Of a stretch of DNA of 23,374 nucleotides, positions 1 to 7,429 are shown one piece after another; position 1 is the stretch's first letter; every line of letters begins with the position of its first letter. The notes below the pieces were generated by a model. The model saw only the letters and a list, made by a program, of their open reading frames with translations. It was not told the origin of the DNA and did not search any database. A program made the position numbers and the translations under genes. This DNA comes from CAVQNQ01 sp964427655 (lineage in GTDB: Bacteria > Acidobacteriota > Terriglobia > Bryobacterales > Bryobacteraceae): positions 1 to 23,374 of the forward strand of contig CAYRWE010000054.1 in the NCBI GenBank assembly GCA_964427655.1, given 5' to 3'.

Positions 1-79
1 TCTTCGGATTCCAGCGCTTGGTCTGGTGCCCGAAGTGAACGCCGGCTTCGAGCAACTCCTTCATCGATATAGCGGGCAA
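1..79 (-). CDS. rpsB: 30S ribosomal protein S2, N-terminal part (cut by window edge)
   Basis: Only the first 26 codons are present; the gene runs off the left edge. The translation begins PAISMKELLEAGVHFGHQTK, which is the characteristic start of bacterial S2, a protein of the small ribosomal subunit. I chose the TTG at 79-77 because a perfect AGGAGG lies at 89-84, four bases upstream, and because S2 proteins usually carry about five residues before the internal ISMKxLLEAG motif. The in-frame ATG at 64-62 is too far (19 bases) from that ribosome binding site. The gene follows rpsI on the same strand after a 162-base gap, and tsf would be expected next beyond the edge. Confidence 0.93.
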   Translation of the reverse strand, partial: MPAISMKELLEAGVHFGHQTKRWNPK

Positions 80-100
80 ACTACCTCCTAGTCGGATTGC

Positions 101-118
101 GAGGGGGATCCGCCCCTC
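101..118 (-). promoter_or_regulatory. Small hairpin in the rpsB leader
   Basis: A 6-bp perfect inverted repeat (GAGGGG / CCCCTC, six-base loop) sits 11 bases upstream of the rpsB Shine-Dalgarno sequence. S2 is known to repress its own leader in several bacteria, so a regulatory role is possible, but this short GC-rich stem could also be chance. I see no T-run that would make it a terminator for rpsI. The rest of the 80-241 gap shows no recognisable promoter. Confidence 0.25.
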
Positions 119-241
119 CATGGCCAGCCTTCCAATCCCGCTCCGCGGCACGGTCCAAAGCGAGATTTGCGCCGCGAACGGAGTGGAAGGCGAAAACAAT
201 AAGCGCGCGGCCGCCGCAGGGCTGGACGGCCGCCAAAGAAT

Positions 242-640
242 TTAACGTTTGGAGAACTGGAACCGTTTGCGCGCACCCTTCTGGCCGTACTTCTTGCGCT
301 CGTGCGCACGCGGGTCGCGCGTCAGGAAGCCGAGCTTCTTGAGCCGCGACCGCAGTTCGGCATTGAACTCCACCAAAGCCCGCGCGACACCCAGACGGGC
401 CGCACCCGCCTGGCCGGCGACGCCGCCGCCGTCGGCGAGGATCAGCAGATCGAACTTCTCCATGGTCTCGGTAGCCGCCAGCGGCTGCCGCACCACGGCG
501 CGCAATCCCTCCGTGGGGAAGTAATTCTCGAACGCGCGGTCGTTGATCTTGATCTCGCCCTTGCCGGGCCGTAAAAACACGCGAGCCACCGATCTCTTGC
601 GGCGGCCCGTTCCCAAGTATTGCACTATCGTCGCTGCCAC
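242..640 (-). CDS. rpsI: 30S ribosomal protein S9
   Basis: This is a 132-residue protein of normal S9 length. It has the hallmark N-terminal GTGRRKRSVARV segment, the central LADGGGVAGQAGAARLGVAR region and the basic tail ending FSKR. That tail reaches into the ribosomal P site in the known family. The start is a GTG at 640-638, preceded by a GGAAGG-type ribosome binding site about nine bases away. It lies 16 bases downstream of rplM, the standard bacterial rplM-rpsI pair, so the two are almost certainly cotranscribed. Nothing in the sequence looks damaged. Confidence 0.97.
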   Translation of the reverse strand: MAATIVQYLGTGRRKRSVARVFLRPGKGEIKINDRAFENYFPTEGLRAVVRQPLAATETMEKFDLLILADGGGVAGQAGAARLGVARALVEFNAELRSRLKKLGFLTRDPRAHERKKYGQKGARKRFQFSKR

Positions 641-656
641 TAAGCTACACCTTCCA

Positions 657-1088
657 CTATTTTACGGCCAGCGCGGCGGGTTTCTGCGCCGCGTGCGGAT
701 GACGGTCACCCGCATAGACCTTCAATTTCCGGTACATCTGTTTGCCGAGCTTGGTCTTGGGAAGCATTCCCGCGATAGCGTCTTCGACGATCCGGGTAGG
801 TTTCTCCCTCCGCACGCGGCTCAGGCTCTTCTCCACCAGTCCCCCCGGATACCCGGTGAAATGGCGGTACATCTTATTCGTCTCTTTGCGGCCGGTCAGC
901 CGCGCCTTGCTGGCATTGATCACAATCACGTGATCGCCGGTATCCAGAAACGGCGTATAGGAAGGCTTATGCTTCCCCATAAGCAGCATGGCCGCCTTGC
1001 TGGCGAGTTTGCCCAGGATCGCGTCCTGCGCATCGATCACATGCCACGTCCGAACAATGCCGTTCTTGGAAGGGAACTCCGTACTCAT
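657..1088 (-). CDS. rplM: 50S ribosomal protein L13
   Basis: The product is about 143 residues, the usual L13 size. Family hallmarks are visible in order: RTWHVIDAQDAILGKLAS near the N-terminus, GDHVIVINASKARLTG in the middle, then YRHFTGYPGGL and the basic YAGDRHPHAAQKP tail. L13 is an early-assembling large-subunit protein. I chose the ATG at 1088-1086, which has GGAG ten bases upstream; an in-frame GTG six bases earlier (1094) would add two residues and cannot be excluded. It is the first gene of the rplM-rpsI pair and follows mqnA on the same strand after 118 bases. Confidence 0.97.
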   Translation of the reverse strand: MSTEFPSKNGIVRTWHVIDAQDAILGKLASKAAMLLMGKHKPSYTPFLDTGDHVIVINASKARLTGRKETNKMYRHFTGYPGGLVEKSLSRVRREKPTRIVEDAIAGMLPKTKLGKQMYRKLKVYAGDRHPHAAQKPAALAVK

Positions 1089-1206
1089 TGACACACGTCT
1101 CCGCTTCTTTGCTAAACCGAACTATTAGCGTACCGGGACGACAGGCCGATGTCAAATCGCATACAGCCGGATCATCCGACAAACGTCCGCGAGCCGGCCG
1201 CCGCCG

Positions 1207-2013
1207 CTACCCCGCCGGCGACGTTACCTGCCCGGCCACGCTGGCCGCCCGCGCATATTTCAGGAACAGATCCAGCCCCGCATACTCGCGCGGCCCCAGC
1301 ACGTGCACGATGTTCCGGGTCAGATACTCGCGCACCATCTCCGGCGGGAAAGGCCGGCTGGGGGCCTCCGCCGCCACAATCTCCTCGATGCGCGCCAGTC
1401 CGTATTCGCAGGACCCCCGAAACGCCTCGACGACCGCCGGCGTCACCACCTCCCGCCGCCCCGCCCACACCGCGAAGACCATCGGCAGCCCGGTCATCTC
1501 CACCCACTCCGCGCCCAGGTCGTAGACGAAATAAGGCAGACGCGCGGGGTCTATGCGCAAAGCCGGGTCGCCAATCACCAGGGCCGCATCGGCCGCCCGC
1601 AGCATGGCTTCGAGATCCGGCGGATGGGCTATCGATTCAAATTCCGCGCCGTAGCGCCGCTCCAGGATCACGCGCGCCAATTGCACCGAGGTGCGCGAGC
1701 TGGAATCGGCCGCCAGCCGGCGGATCTCCCGCGCCGGGCGCTTTGAAATCAGCAGGATACTGCGCACCGCTCCCCGGCAGGCGATACCGGCTCCGGGAAT
1801 GATCTCGAGATCCTGGCGCGTCAGCTCGAAGGAGGGAACGATCCCGATATCGGCCTCGCCAGACGCCAACTGGTCGGCGCAGCCAGCCGGGATGCGGAAA
1901 TCGAGGTCGAAAAGGCCGCGCTGCGGGCCATGCAGCATACCCCAGACCAGCGGCACCGTATTCAGATAGCTCACCGCGCAGACCCGCGGCTTTCGAGAAA
2001 CCGGTTGGCTCAA
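1207..2013 (-). CDS. mqnA: Chorismate dehydratase of the futalosine menaquinone pathway
   Basis: The 268-residue protein shows the MqnA fold: an N-terminal CAVSYLNTVPLVWG segment, then GEADIGIVPSFEL and ALVIGDPAL, which resemble the periplasmic-binding-protein-like pocket of MqnA/MqnD proteins. In the known pathway MqnA dehydrates chorismate to 3-[(1-carboxyvinyl)oxy]benzoate, the first committed step of futalosine-dependent menaquinone synthesis in the cytoplasm. The start is a TTG at 2013, because an in-frame stop lies just six bases upstream and the next in-frame start would remove the first beta strand. The Shine-Dalgarno-like AGGGG directly abuts this TTG, so initiation may be weak. No other mqn gene is in the window. 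Confidence 0.9.
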   Translation of the reverse strand: MSQPVSRKPRVCAVSYLNTVPLVWGMLHGPQRGLFDLDFRIPAGCADQLASGEADIGIVPSFELTRQDLEIIPGAGIACRGAVRSILLISKRPAREIRRLAADSSSRTSVQLARVILERRYGAEFESIAHPPDLEAMLRAADAALVIGDPALRIDPARLPYFVYDLGAEWVEMTGLPMVFAVWAGRREVVTPAVVEAFRGSCEYGLARIEEIVAAEAPSRPFPPEMVREYLTRNIVHVLGPREYAGLDLFLKYARAASVAGQVTSPAG

Positions 2014-2110
2014 CCCCTAAGTCTAGCAAAACCAATCCAGCCGTCCCCGAATGTGAGCCGGCCAGACCCTGCCGTACGGTATCGCTGTCCTGGCTTACTT
2101 AAATCAGCGT

Positions 2111-2138
2111 TTGCGAGGAATCGTACGTTTGATATGCT
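2111..2138 (+). promoter_or_regulatory. Candidate sigma70-type promoter of the propeller gene
   Basis: TTGCGA at 2111-2116 and TATGCT at 2133-2138 are separated by 16 bases and each match the consensus at four of six positions. Transcription would begin near 2145, leaving a leader of about 35 bases before the ATG at 2180. This supports the downstream start. The call rests on sequence match alone. Confidence 0.3.
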
Positions 2139-2179
2139 CAGGAAGAGCGCCCTCCGCGTCGCGCCCTCCCGAGAACCTC

Positions 2180-5100
2180 ATGCGAAACAAGTGTCTGATT
2201 ACAGTGAGCCTGGCTCTCCTGGGCGCTGCCACGGCATTCCCCCAGGCAGCCCTGAATACCTTTCCTTCGCGCATCGTCGGGCATCCCAACCCGGAACAGC
2301 TTCAACCCCTGGCCTCGTCCAACCCCAATCTGGTGGAAGGGCGGGAGCTCTACTATCCGGCCGGGATCGCGCTCGATACCAGCACCTCGCCCGCAATCCT
2401 CTACGTCAGCGATAGCGGCAATAACCGCGTGCTGGCGTGGCGGAACTCCACCTCTTTCGCCGATGGCCAAAAGGCCGACCTGGTGATCGGCCAGCAGCCC
2501 GATCCGGTGACCGGCCAGCCCAATTTCTACTACACCAATGCGCTCGGACCCGCGTCCGGAACGGGGTTCAATTCAGGGCTTACCAGCCCCACCGGTCTGG
2601 CGGTCGATTCCAAGGGCAACCTGTACGTGGCGGATAGCGGCAATAACCGGGTTCTGCGCTTTCCCAAGCCCTTCGCGCAATCCTCCAACCCCAGCCCGGA
2701 TATGGTGATCGGCCAGACCGGCAACGGAAACAATGGAGTTAACGCATCCCTTGGATCCAGCACCATCGGCGCCAAAGGCTTCTCGTTCAGCGGAACGCCG
2801 GCAGGTTTAGCCATTAATCCGCAGACCGGCGACCTGTTCGTGACCGACCCCGGGAACCGCCGCGTGCTCGGATTCCGCGCCTCCGATCTGGCCGCCGGAT
2901 CCAACGGACCCAGCGCCTATATCGCGCTCGGCCAGCAGAGCCTCACCAGCGTCTATTCGACCACCCTGGATCCCTACGTTCTGACCAGTTTACAAGTGGC
3001 CTACCAGTTCGCCGTTCCCCGCGGGATCGTCTTCGATTCCACCGGGCGCCTGTACGTCGCGGATGCCGATTCCAACGCCACCACGTTGTGCGCCACGCTG
3101 ACCGGACGCGTGCTGGTGTTCGACTCGAGCGCGATCTCGACAGGGGCCTCGGCCTCCCATATCTACGGCGTGTTTCCCACGAACACTGCCAGCATTACCG
3201 CCGACCAGAGCAACCGCGCCTGCATGGCCGGACCCACGGGGCTGTTCGTGCTTCAGGACGGAAGCCTGGGAGTGGTCGAGACCGGCAGCAACCGCATTCT
3301 GATCTTTCCCGGCATAGCTAATTGGCCCTCGAGCGGCGCTCCCCTGGCGCTCGAACCGGCGGCCGGAGGGCTGGGGTTGATCGGACAGCCGGATTTTACG
3401 ACCCGGGCAGCCAACGCCTGGCAAGGCACGCAGGGAACGCCGCCGGCTTCGGCCACCACCCTTTGGGCCCCCCTGGCGGCGGTCTATTCCGGAACCGAGC
3501 TCTTCATTGCCGACACGTGGAACAATCGCGTGCTGGTAATGCCCCAGCAATCCGGCGACAGTTTCGGCGCCGCCACACGCTGGCTGGGGCAGGATCGATC
3601 CAACACCAATTCCGTCAACCTGATCGAAGGCCGCGAGTTCAACTTCCAGTCCGATGCCGGGCTGGCAGTCGACAGTACCGGCTCGACGCCGCATCTTTAT
3701 GTGGCCGATCCCCTCAATCACCGCATCCTGGGCTTCAAGGACGTGCGCACCATCAAAGCTGGCGCTAAGGCCGACCTGGTCATCGGCCAGCCGGACATGG
3801 CGACGGCCCTGTGCAATTACAATCCGCAGAATCCCGCGGCCAGCGGCAACATGAACTCGCCTAATGCCTACAGCCTGTGCGGCCCCATCGGGCTGCTGGT
3901 GGATTCGGCCGGCAATCTCTACGTGGCCGACAGCTTGAACGGCCGCGTGCTGCGCTTCCCGGCGCCCTTTGCCTGGACCGGCGCCGGCATGGAATCGGCG
4001 GACCTGGTGCTGGGCAAACAGAGCTTTACCGACACCATCAGCGATCCCAGCAACCGCACTCTCAACACTCCCTATGGCCTGGCTTTCTCCGGCGTCAATG
4101 GCCTGATGGTCTCCGACAACGCCTACAACCGGGTGCTGTATTTCCCGTTCACCGGCAATGGAACCTTCTCCGCCGGCCGGGATAACGGTCTGGCCGCCGC
4201 GGTAGTTTTCGGGCAGCCGAACTTCACCGCCATCGCCACCGGAAGCGATGCCACCACACTTTCCAGCCCCCGCCACCTGGCGTCCGACAGCAGCGGCCGC
4301 GTTTATGTCGCCGACACCGGTAACAGCCGCATCCAGATCTTCGGCGATCCGCACAGCACCTACACCTCCGCCTCCGGTTCCAGCGCGGTTTTCTCGATCA
4401 CGGGCCTGGCCGCGCCGCGCGGCATCTTCGTGAACCCCTCGACAGGCGAGATCTGGGTAGCCAATACGACCAACGGCACGTGCCTGAAATACGCGGATCT
4501 GGATACCCTGAGAAGCGCCACATCGGTCCAGAGTTCCGGCGGGGTATACGCCGCCGGTTACACGCTGGCGCTGGTCCAGGACCAGTACAAGAACCTCTAC
4601 GTAGCGGACACCAGCAGCCGCGTGGCGGCCTACTATCCCGGGCTGGTTGTCGTGAATGGCGCTAACTTCCTGGCTGGCCGCGCCCTGGCCCCCGGCGCGA
4701 TTGCCTCGATCTGCGCCGGCGACAGCAGTACCTGCACCGACAGCAGCTCCACGCAGTTCGGAACCGGTTCGACGGTCAACGGCGTCATCCCCTGGCCCAC
4801 AACGCTGGGCAACATCCAGGTTCTGGTCGATGGCGTGGCCGCACCCTTGTATTACGTCGGCCCTTACCAGATCAACTTCCTGATGCCCATGGCTCCCAAC
4901 AAGACCAGCGGCACCTCGGACGTGCTGGTCATCCAGCAGCCCTCCGGGCAGATTCTGGGCGACGGAACCGTGTCCATGGCTTCGGCATCGCCGGGCATCT
5001 TCATGCGGGATTTCAGCGGTACCCAACGCCGTGCCATCGTGCAGAACATCGATAAAGATGGCTCCGTGACCCTGAACGATACTTCGGCCCCCGCCTCGCG

Positions 5101-5437
5101 CGGGTCGATCATCGTCATCTGGGCCACGGGACAGGGCTACATCCCCAACGCTCCCCCGGATGGCTCAGTGCCTTCGGGAGCGCTCTCCACGCCGGCGCTG
5201 CCGCGCGTGATCATCGGCTCCCAGTTCACCGATTCGGTGACGCTCCTGCCGGGCGATCCGACCGACGGCCAATTCGTCAAGTACTCAGGCCTGTCCGGTT
5301 TCCCCGGCCTGTGGCAGATCAACGTCCAGATCCCCATGTCGGTGGTGCCCGGTACCACCGTGCCCATCGCGGTCACGATGGACGATATCGGAAGCTCCAT
5401 GGAGGGTCAGTTCGTGCTTACAATCGCGGTTCAGTGA
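2180..5437 (+). CDS. Secreted NHL-type double beta-propeller protein with TIGR03437 C-terminal domain
   Basis: The 1085-residue product starts with a Sec signal peptide (MRNKCLITVSLALLGAATAF, cleavage near PQA). About a dozen NHL-like blades follow up to residue ~815, each with a core such as GLAVDSKGNLYVADSGNNRV. The segment beginning LVEGRE at residue ~50 is repeated as LIEGRE at ~480 with the same order of motifs, suggesting two propellers made by internal duplication. Residues ~821-1085 (from VVVNGANF, through YYVGPYQINFLMP, to the end) match the TIGR03437 domain known from Solibacter-type secreted proteins. The ATG at 2180 was preferred over an upstream TTG at 2111 because only it puts the signal peptide at the N-terminus; no strong ribosome binding site is visible. 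The ligand is unknown; binding of a polymer or a surface partner is plausible. It is divergent from mqnA. Confidence 0.88.
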   Translation: MRNKCLITVSLALLGAATAFPQAALNTFPSRIVGHPNPEQLQPLASSNPNLVEGRELYYPAGIALDTSTSPAILYVSDSGNNRVLAWRNSTSFADGQKADLVIGQQPDPVTGQPNFYYTNALGPASGTGFNSGLTSPTGLAVDSKGNLYVADSGNNRVLRFPKPFAQSSNPSPDMVIGQTGNGNNGVNASLGSSTIGAKGFSFSGTPAGLAINPQTGDLFVTDPGNRRVLGFRASDLAAGSNGPSAYIALGQQSLTSVYSTTLDPYVLTSLQVAYQFAVPRGIVFDSTGRLYVADADSNATTLCATLTGRVLVFDSSAISTGASASHIYGVFPTNTASITADQSNRACMAGPTGLFVLQDGSLGVVETGSNRILIFPGIANWPSSGAPLALEPAAGGLGLIGQPDFTTRAANAWQGTQGTPPASATTLWAPLAAVYSGTELFIADTWNNRVLVMPQQSGDSFGAATRWLGQDRSNTNSVNLIEGREFNFQSDAGLAVDSTGSTPHLYVADPLNHRILGFKDVRTIKAGAKADLVIGQPDMATALCNYNPQNPAASGNMNSPNAYSLCGPIGLLVDSAGNLYVADSLNGRVLRFPAPFAWTGAGMESADLVLGKQSFTDTISDPSNRTLNTPYGLAFSGVNGLMVSDNAYNRVLYFPFTGNGTFSAGRDNGLAAAVVFGQPNFTAIATGSDATTLSSPRHLASDSSGRVYVADTGNSRIQIFGDPHSTYTSASGSSAVFSITGLAAPRGIFVNPSTGEIWVANTTNGTCLKYADLDTLRSATSVQSSGGVYAAGYTLALVQDQYKNLYVADTSSRVAAYYPGLVVVNGANFLAGRALAPGAIASICAGDSSTCTDSSSTQFGTGSTVNGVIPWPTTLGNIQVLVDGVAAPLYYVGPYQINFLMPMAPNKTSGTSDVLVIQQPSGQILGDGTVSMASASPGIFMRDFSGTQRRAIVQNIDKDGSVTLNDTSAPASRGSIIVIWATGQGYIPNAPPDGSVPSGALSTPALPRVIIGSQFTDSVTLLPGDPTDGQFVKYSGLSGFPGLWQINVQIPMSVVPGTTVPIAVTMDDIGSSMEGQFVLTIAVQ

Positions 5438-5531
5438 CGCCAAGCAAGCCGAAGACCGGAGGACAGTTCCGCACACAGATGGAAGATTAAGCTCTTTACA
5501 TCTTCGGGGTCGCCGAAACCACAATAGAGGC

Positions 5532-5795
5532 ATGCAGATATTGGGTTCCAGTGGCGCTCACCCCGAACCGGCCGCGGGCGTGCAAGGCATCGATACCAGC
5601 CGCATCATCGGGAGGGTGGACGGCGTGAAGGAGGCGCGCGCGCTTCCGCCGGGATCGGTGGTAGGGGACATGCATGGCGGCCTAACGTTTACGGACGTCG
5701 TGGCGGCTGCCCTGGAGCGGCGCAGCCTTTCTGGGTGGCAGGAGATCCAGGCGGCCGGTGGCGTTTTCTGGACGGTAATCGTGGTGAATCGGTGA
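5532..5795 (+). CDS. Small hypothetical protein (87 residues)
   Basis: I do not recognise this protein. It has an ATG start, an AGAGG one base upstream (too close to be a convincing ribosome binding site), GC-rich third codon positions like its neighbours, and no frameshift. The middle PGSVVGDMHGGLTFTDVVAAALERR region looks like a strand-turn-helix and the C-terminus (FWTVIVVNR) like a final beta strand. There is no signal peptide or membrane segment. It ends seven bases before the stop of the convergent DJ-1/PfpI gene. A real but orphan gene, or a fragment of a larger one, are both possible. Confidence 0.45.
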   Translation: MQILGSSGAHPEPAAGVQGIDTSRIIGRVDGVKEARALPPGSVVGDMHGGLTFTDVVAAALERRSLSGWQEIQAAGGVFWTVIVVNR

Positions 5796-5802
5796 GGCAG
5801 CC

Positions 5803-6363
5803 TTATTCGGTCTTACCTTCCAGAGCCGCAAAAACCTCGCGATAAAATTCCGGATGCGCTTTCCAGCCTTGAGCCGTGACCAGGTTGCCATCCCGCACAG
5901 CGGGCTTGCTGCTGTAAACCGCCCCGCCGCGATCCACTTCCACGCGCACGTGGGGATGGCACGTTACGGTGCGGCCCTTAAGCAGTTCCGCCGCCGTAAG
6001 TAACTGAATCCCATGTCCAATGGCGCAAATGCATTTCTTCTGGGTCGCGAATTCGCGAACCAGTGAGAGCACGCTGGCATCGTTGCGCAAATACTCGGGA
6101 GCGCGGCCGCCCAGAATCACCAGGGCCGCGAACTCCTTGGCCGCCACCGCCGTAATGGCCACATCGGCATCCAGGCAGAAGCCCGGCCGTTCGATGTAGG
6201 TTTCCCATCCCGGCTCCTGGTCGAAGGACACGGTGTGGATGCGCCGCCGCGAAGGCGCCGCCACCACCGGTTCCCAATGCGCCTCGGCAAAACGCTGGCT
6301 GGCATACAACGCCTCGTAGCTATCGCCGCCATCGCCCGTGATAATCAAAACTTTTCGGCTCAT
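5803..6363 (-). CDS. DJ-1/PfpI-family protein lacking the nucleophilic cysteine
   Basis: The 186-residue protein has the DJ-1/PfpI flavodoxin-like fold: KVLIITGDGGDSYEALY at the start, FAALVILGGRAPEYLR (residues ~78-93), the elbow CAIGHGIQLL (113-122) and a C-terminal VRDGNLVTAQGW. In active members the elbow reads CHG or CHA and an acidic residue near position 12-15 assists. Here the cysteine position is Gly116 (codon GGA) and the usual Glu aligns with Asp14, while His117 remains. The classic hydrolase or glyoxalase chemistry is therefore unlikely, and a structural or sensing role is an inference. The ATG has GGAG six bases upstream. It is the last gene of the ctaB-to-DUF420 cassette, 31 bases after the DUF420 stop. 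A canonical paralogue lies at 19282-19872. Confidence 0.88.
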   Translation of the reverse strand: MSRKVLIITGDGGDSYEALYASQRFAEAHWEPVVAAPSRRRIHTVSFDQEPGWETYIERPGFCLDADVAITAVAAKEFAALVILGGRAPEYLRNDASVLSLVREFATQKKCICAIGHGIQLLTAAELLKGRTVTCHPHVRVEVDRGGAVYSSKPAVRDGNLVTAQGWKAHPEFYREVFAALEGKTE

Positions 6364-6394
6364 CGGAGACTCCGCTTCATGCCAGCATAGCGCT

Positions 6395-6802
6395 TCAGAG
6401 GTGGTAGAGCATCACATAAACCACCACGCCCGTGATGCTGACGTAAAGCCAGATGGGCAAAGTCCAGCGGGCGATGCGACGGTGAAGGTCGTAGCGCTGG
6501 GCCAAACCGCGGCGCAGCGTAATAATGGCCAGCACCGGCACCACGGCGGCCAGCACGGTGTGCGTGCCCAGGATGCTCAGATAGACCGTCCGCAGCGCGC
6601 CGGTGTGCGGAAAGCGCACCGACCCCACTTGCGCGTGGTAGACCAGGTAGCAGACCAGAAACAGGCACGAGACCACGAACGCGGCGGTCATCACGCGCCG
6701 GTGGGTAGCAATGCGCTTCCGGCGAATCAGCCAGTAGCCCCACACCAGCAGCACGGCGGCGGTAGCGTTGAGCGCGGCATTGACCGTGGGCAAAATCGGC
6801 AT
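6395..6802 (-). CDS. DUF420-family membrane protein (oxidase-associated)
   Basis: The 135-residue protein begins MPILPTVNAALNATAAVLLV and has four clear membrane helices (about residues 8-24, 37-55, 73-96 and 113-132). Conserved histidines lie at the helix ends (IATHRRVM, YLVYHAQVG, LGTHTVLAA, YDLHRRIARWTLPIWLYVS). This pattern fits DUF420, a family often encoded with cytochrome c oxidase assembly genes; its biochemical role is not established. The start codon overlaps the Sco1 stop in a TAATG junction (one shared base), indicating translational coupling. A longer upstream extension in the same frame lies wholly inside sco1 and was not used. Confidence 0.85.
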   Translation of the reverse strand: MPILPTVNAALNATAAVLLVWGYWLIRRKRIATHRRVMTAAFVVSCLFLVCYLVYHAQVGSVRFPHTGALRTVYLSILGTHTVLAAVVPVLAIITLRRGLAQRYDLHRRIARWTLPIWLYVSITGVVVYVMLYHL

Positions 6803-7365
6803 TATGAGTTCTCCCGCGCGATCCGGTCGATATCCCGGAGCAGATGCGCCAGGAAATCGTCTTCCGAAGTGAGATAGTAGCCGCGGATGCGGCGGTGCCG
6901 GTCCACCAGCGCAAAACGCGTGCTGTGTTCCAGGCTGCCATCCACGGCGTTGAGGTGGAAGCCGTCCAGCCCAAGACCGTTCAAAGCGGATTGCGGTCCG
7001 GTGAGAAAGTGCCAGCGCGCCGGATCGGCCTTGAAATGGCGGGCATAGGCCGCCAGCACGGCAGGCGTATCGTGAGCCGGATCGACTGTGAACGAGACCA
7101 TCTCGACGCCCCCGATGCGCGCGGTGCGCGCCTGCACACGGCTCATTTGCGAGCTCATCATGGGGCATGGACCGGGGCAATTGGTATAGATGAAATCGGC
7201 CACCCAGACGTGCCCCTCGAGCGACCGGCTATCGAACGCGTGGCCGGATTGCGAGGTGAGCTGGAAATCGGGCACCTGGCCCAGTATGGGCAGCGGCGCG
7301 TGCCGCGCGCAACCCGCCAGCAGGAGCGCCAGGAACGCCGCGAGTCCCGCGATACGCAGCATCAT
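6802..7365 (-). CDS. Sco1/SenC-family copper chaperone lipoprotein
   Basis: The 187-residue product starts with a lipoprotein signal ending LLLAGC, so Cys19 is the likely lipidated residue and the protein is membrane-anchored on the outer face. It then shows the Sco thioredoxin-like fold with the copper-binding CPGPC motif (Cys63 and Cys67) in FIYTNCPGPCPMM, the FTVDPAHDTP segment and the third copper ligand His147 in LEHSTRFALVD. All three metal ligands are intact. Sco proteins deliver copper to, or reduce, the CuA site of cytochrome c oxidase. Two adjacent ATG codons (7365 and 7362) are possible starts, with GGAGAGG about ten bases upstream. It is coupled to the DUF420 gene. Confidence 0.93.
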   Translation of the reverse strand: MMLRIAGLAAFLALLLAGCARHAPLPILGQVPDFQLTSQSGHAFDSRSLEGHVWVADFIYTNCPGPCPMMSSQMSRVQARTARIGGVEMVSFTVDPAHDTPAVLAAYARHFKADPARWHFLTGPQSALNGLGLDGFHLNAVDGSLEHSTRFALVDRHRRIRGYYLTSEDDFLAHLLRDIDRIARENS

Positions 7366-7392
7366 GAGTGAGCGCCTCTCCGGCCCCGAGCG

Positions 7393-7419
7393 GAGCCGCG
7401 ACCGTAAGGGAGCGGTTGC
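7393..7419 (+). repeat. Single arm of the palindromic repeat found at 19905-19964
   Basis: These 27 bases match one arm of the perfect palindrome at 19905-19964 at 26 of 27 positions (A in place of C at 7406). The copy lies in the 64-base gap between the ABC permease stop and the Sco1 start. No second arm is present nearby, so it cannot fold like the full copy. Two near-identical copies in non-coding gaps suggest a dispersed repeat family. Confidence 0.8.
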
Positions 7420-7429
7420 CGGGCCGGTT

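Noticed and set aside
2990..5026. Long open frame of 678 codons on the minus strand
   Set aside because: It is antisense to the NHL/TIGR03437 gene, follows that gene's repeat periodicity and shows no domain of its own.
6803..7180. N-terminal extension of the DUF420 protein
   Set aside because: It lies wholly inside sco1 in another frame and is low-complexity; the TAATG junction and the membrane-helix start fix the real beginning at 6802.
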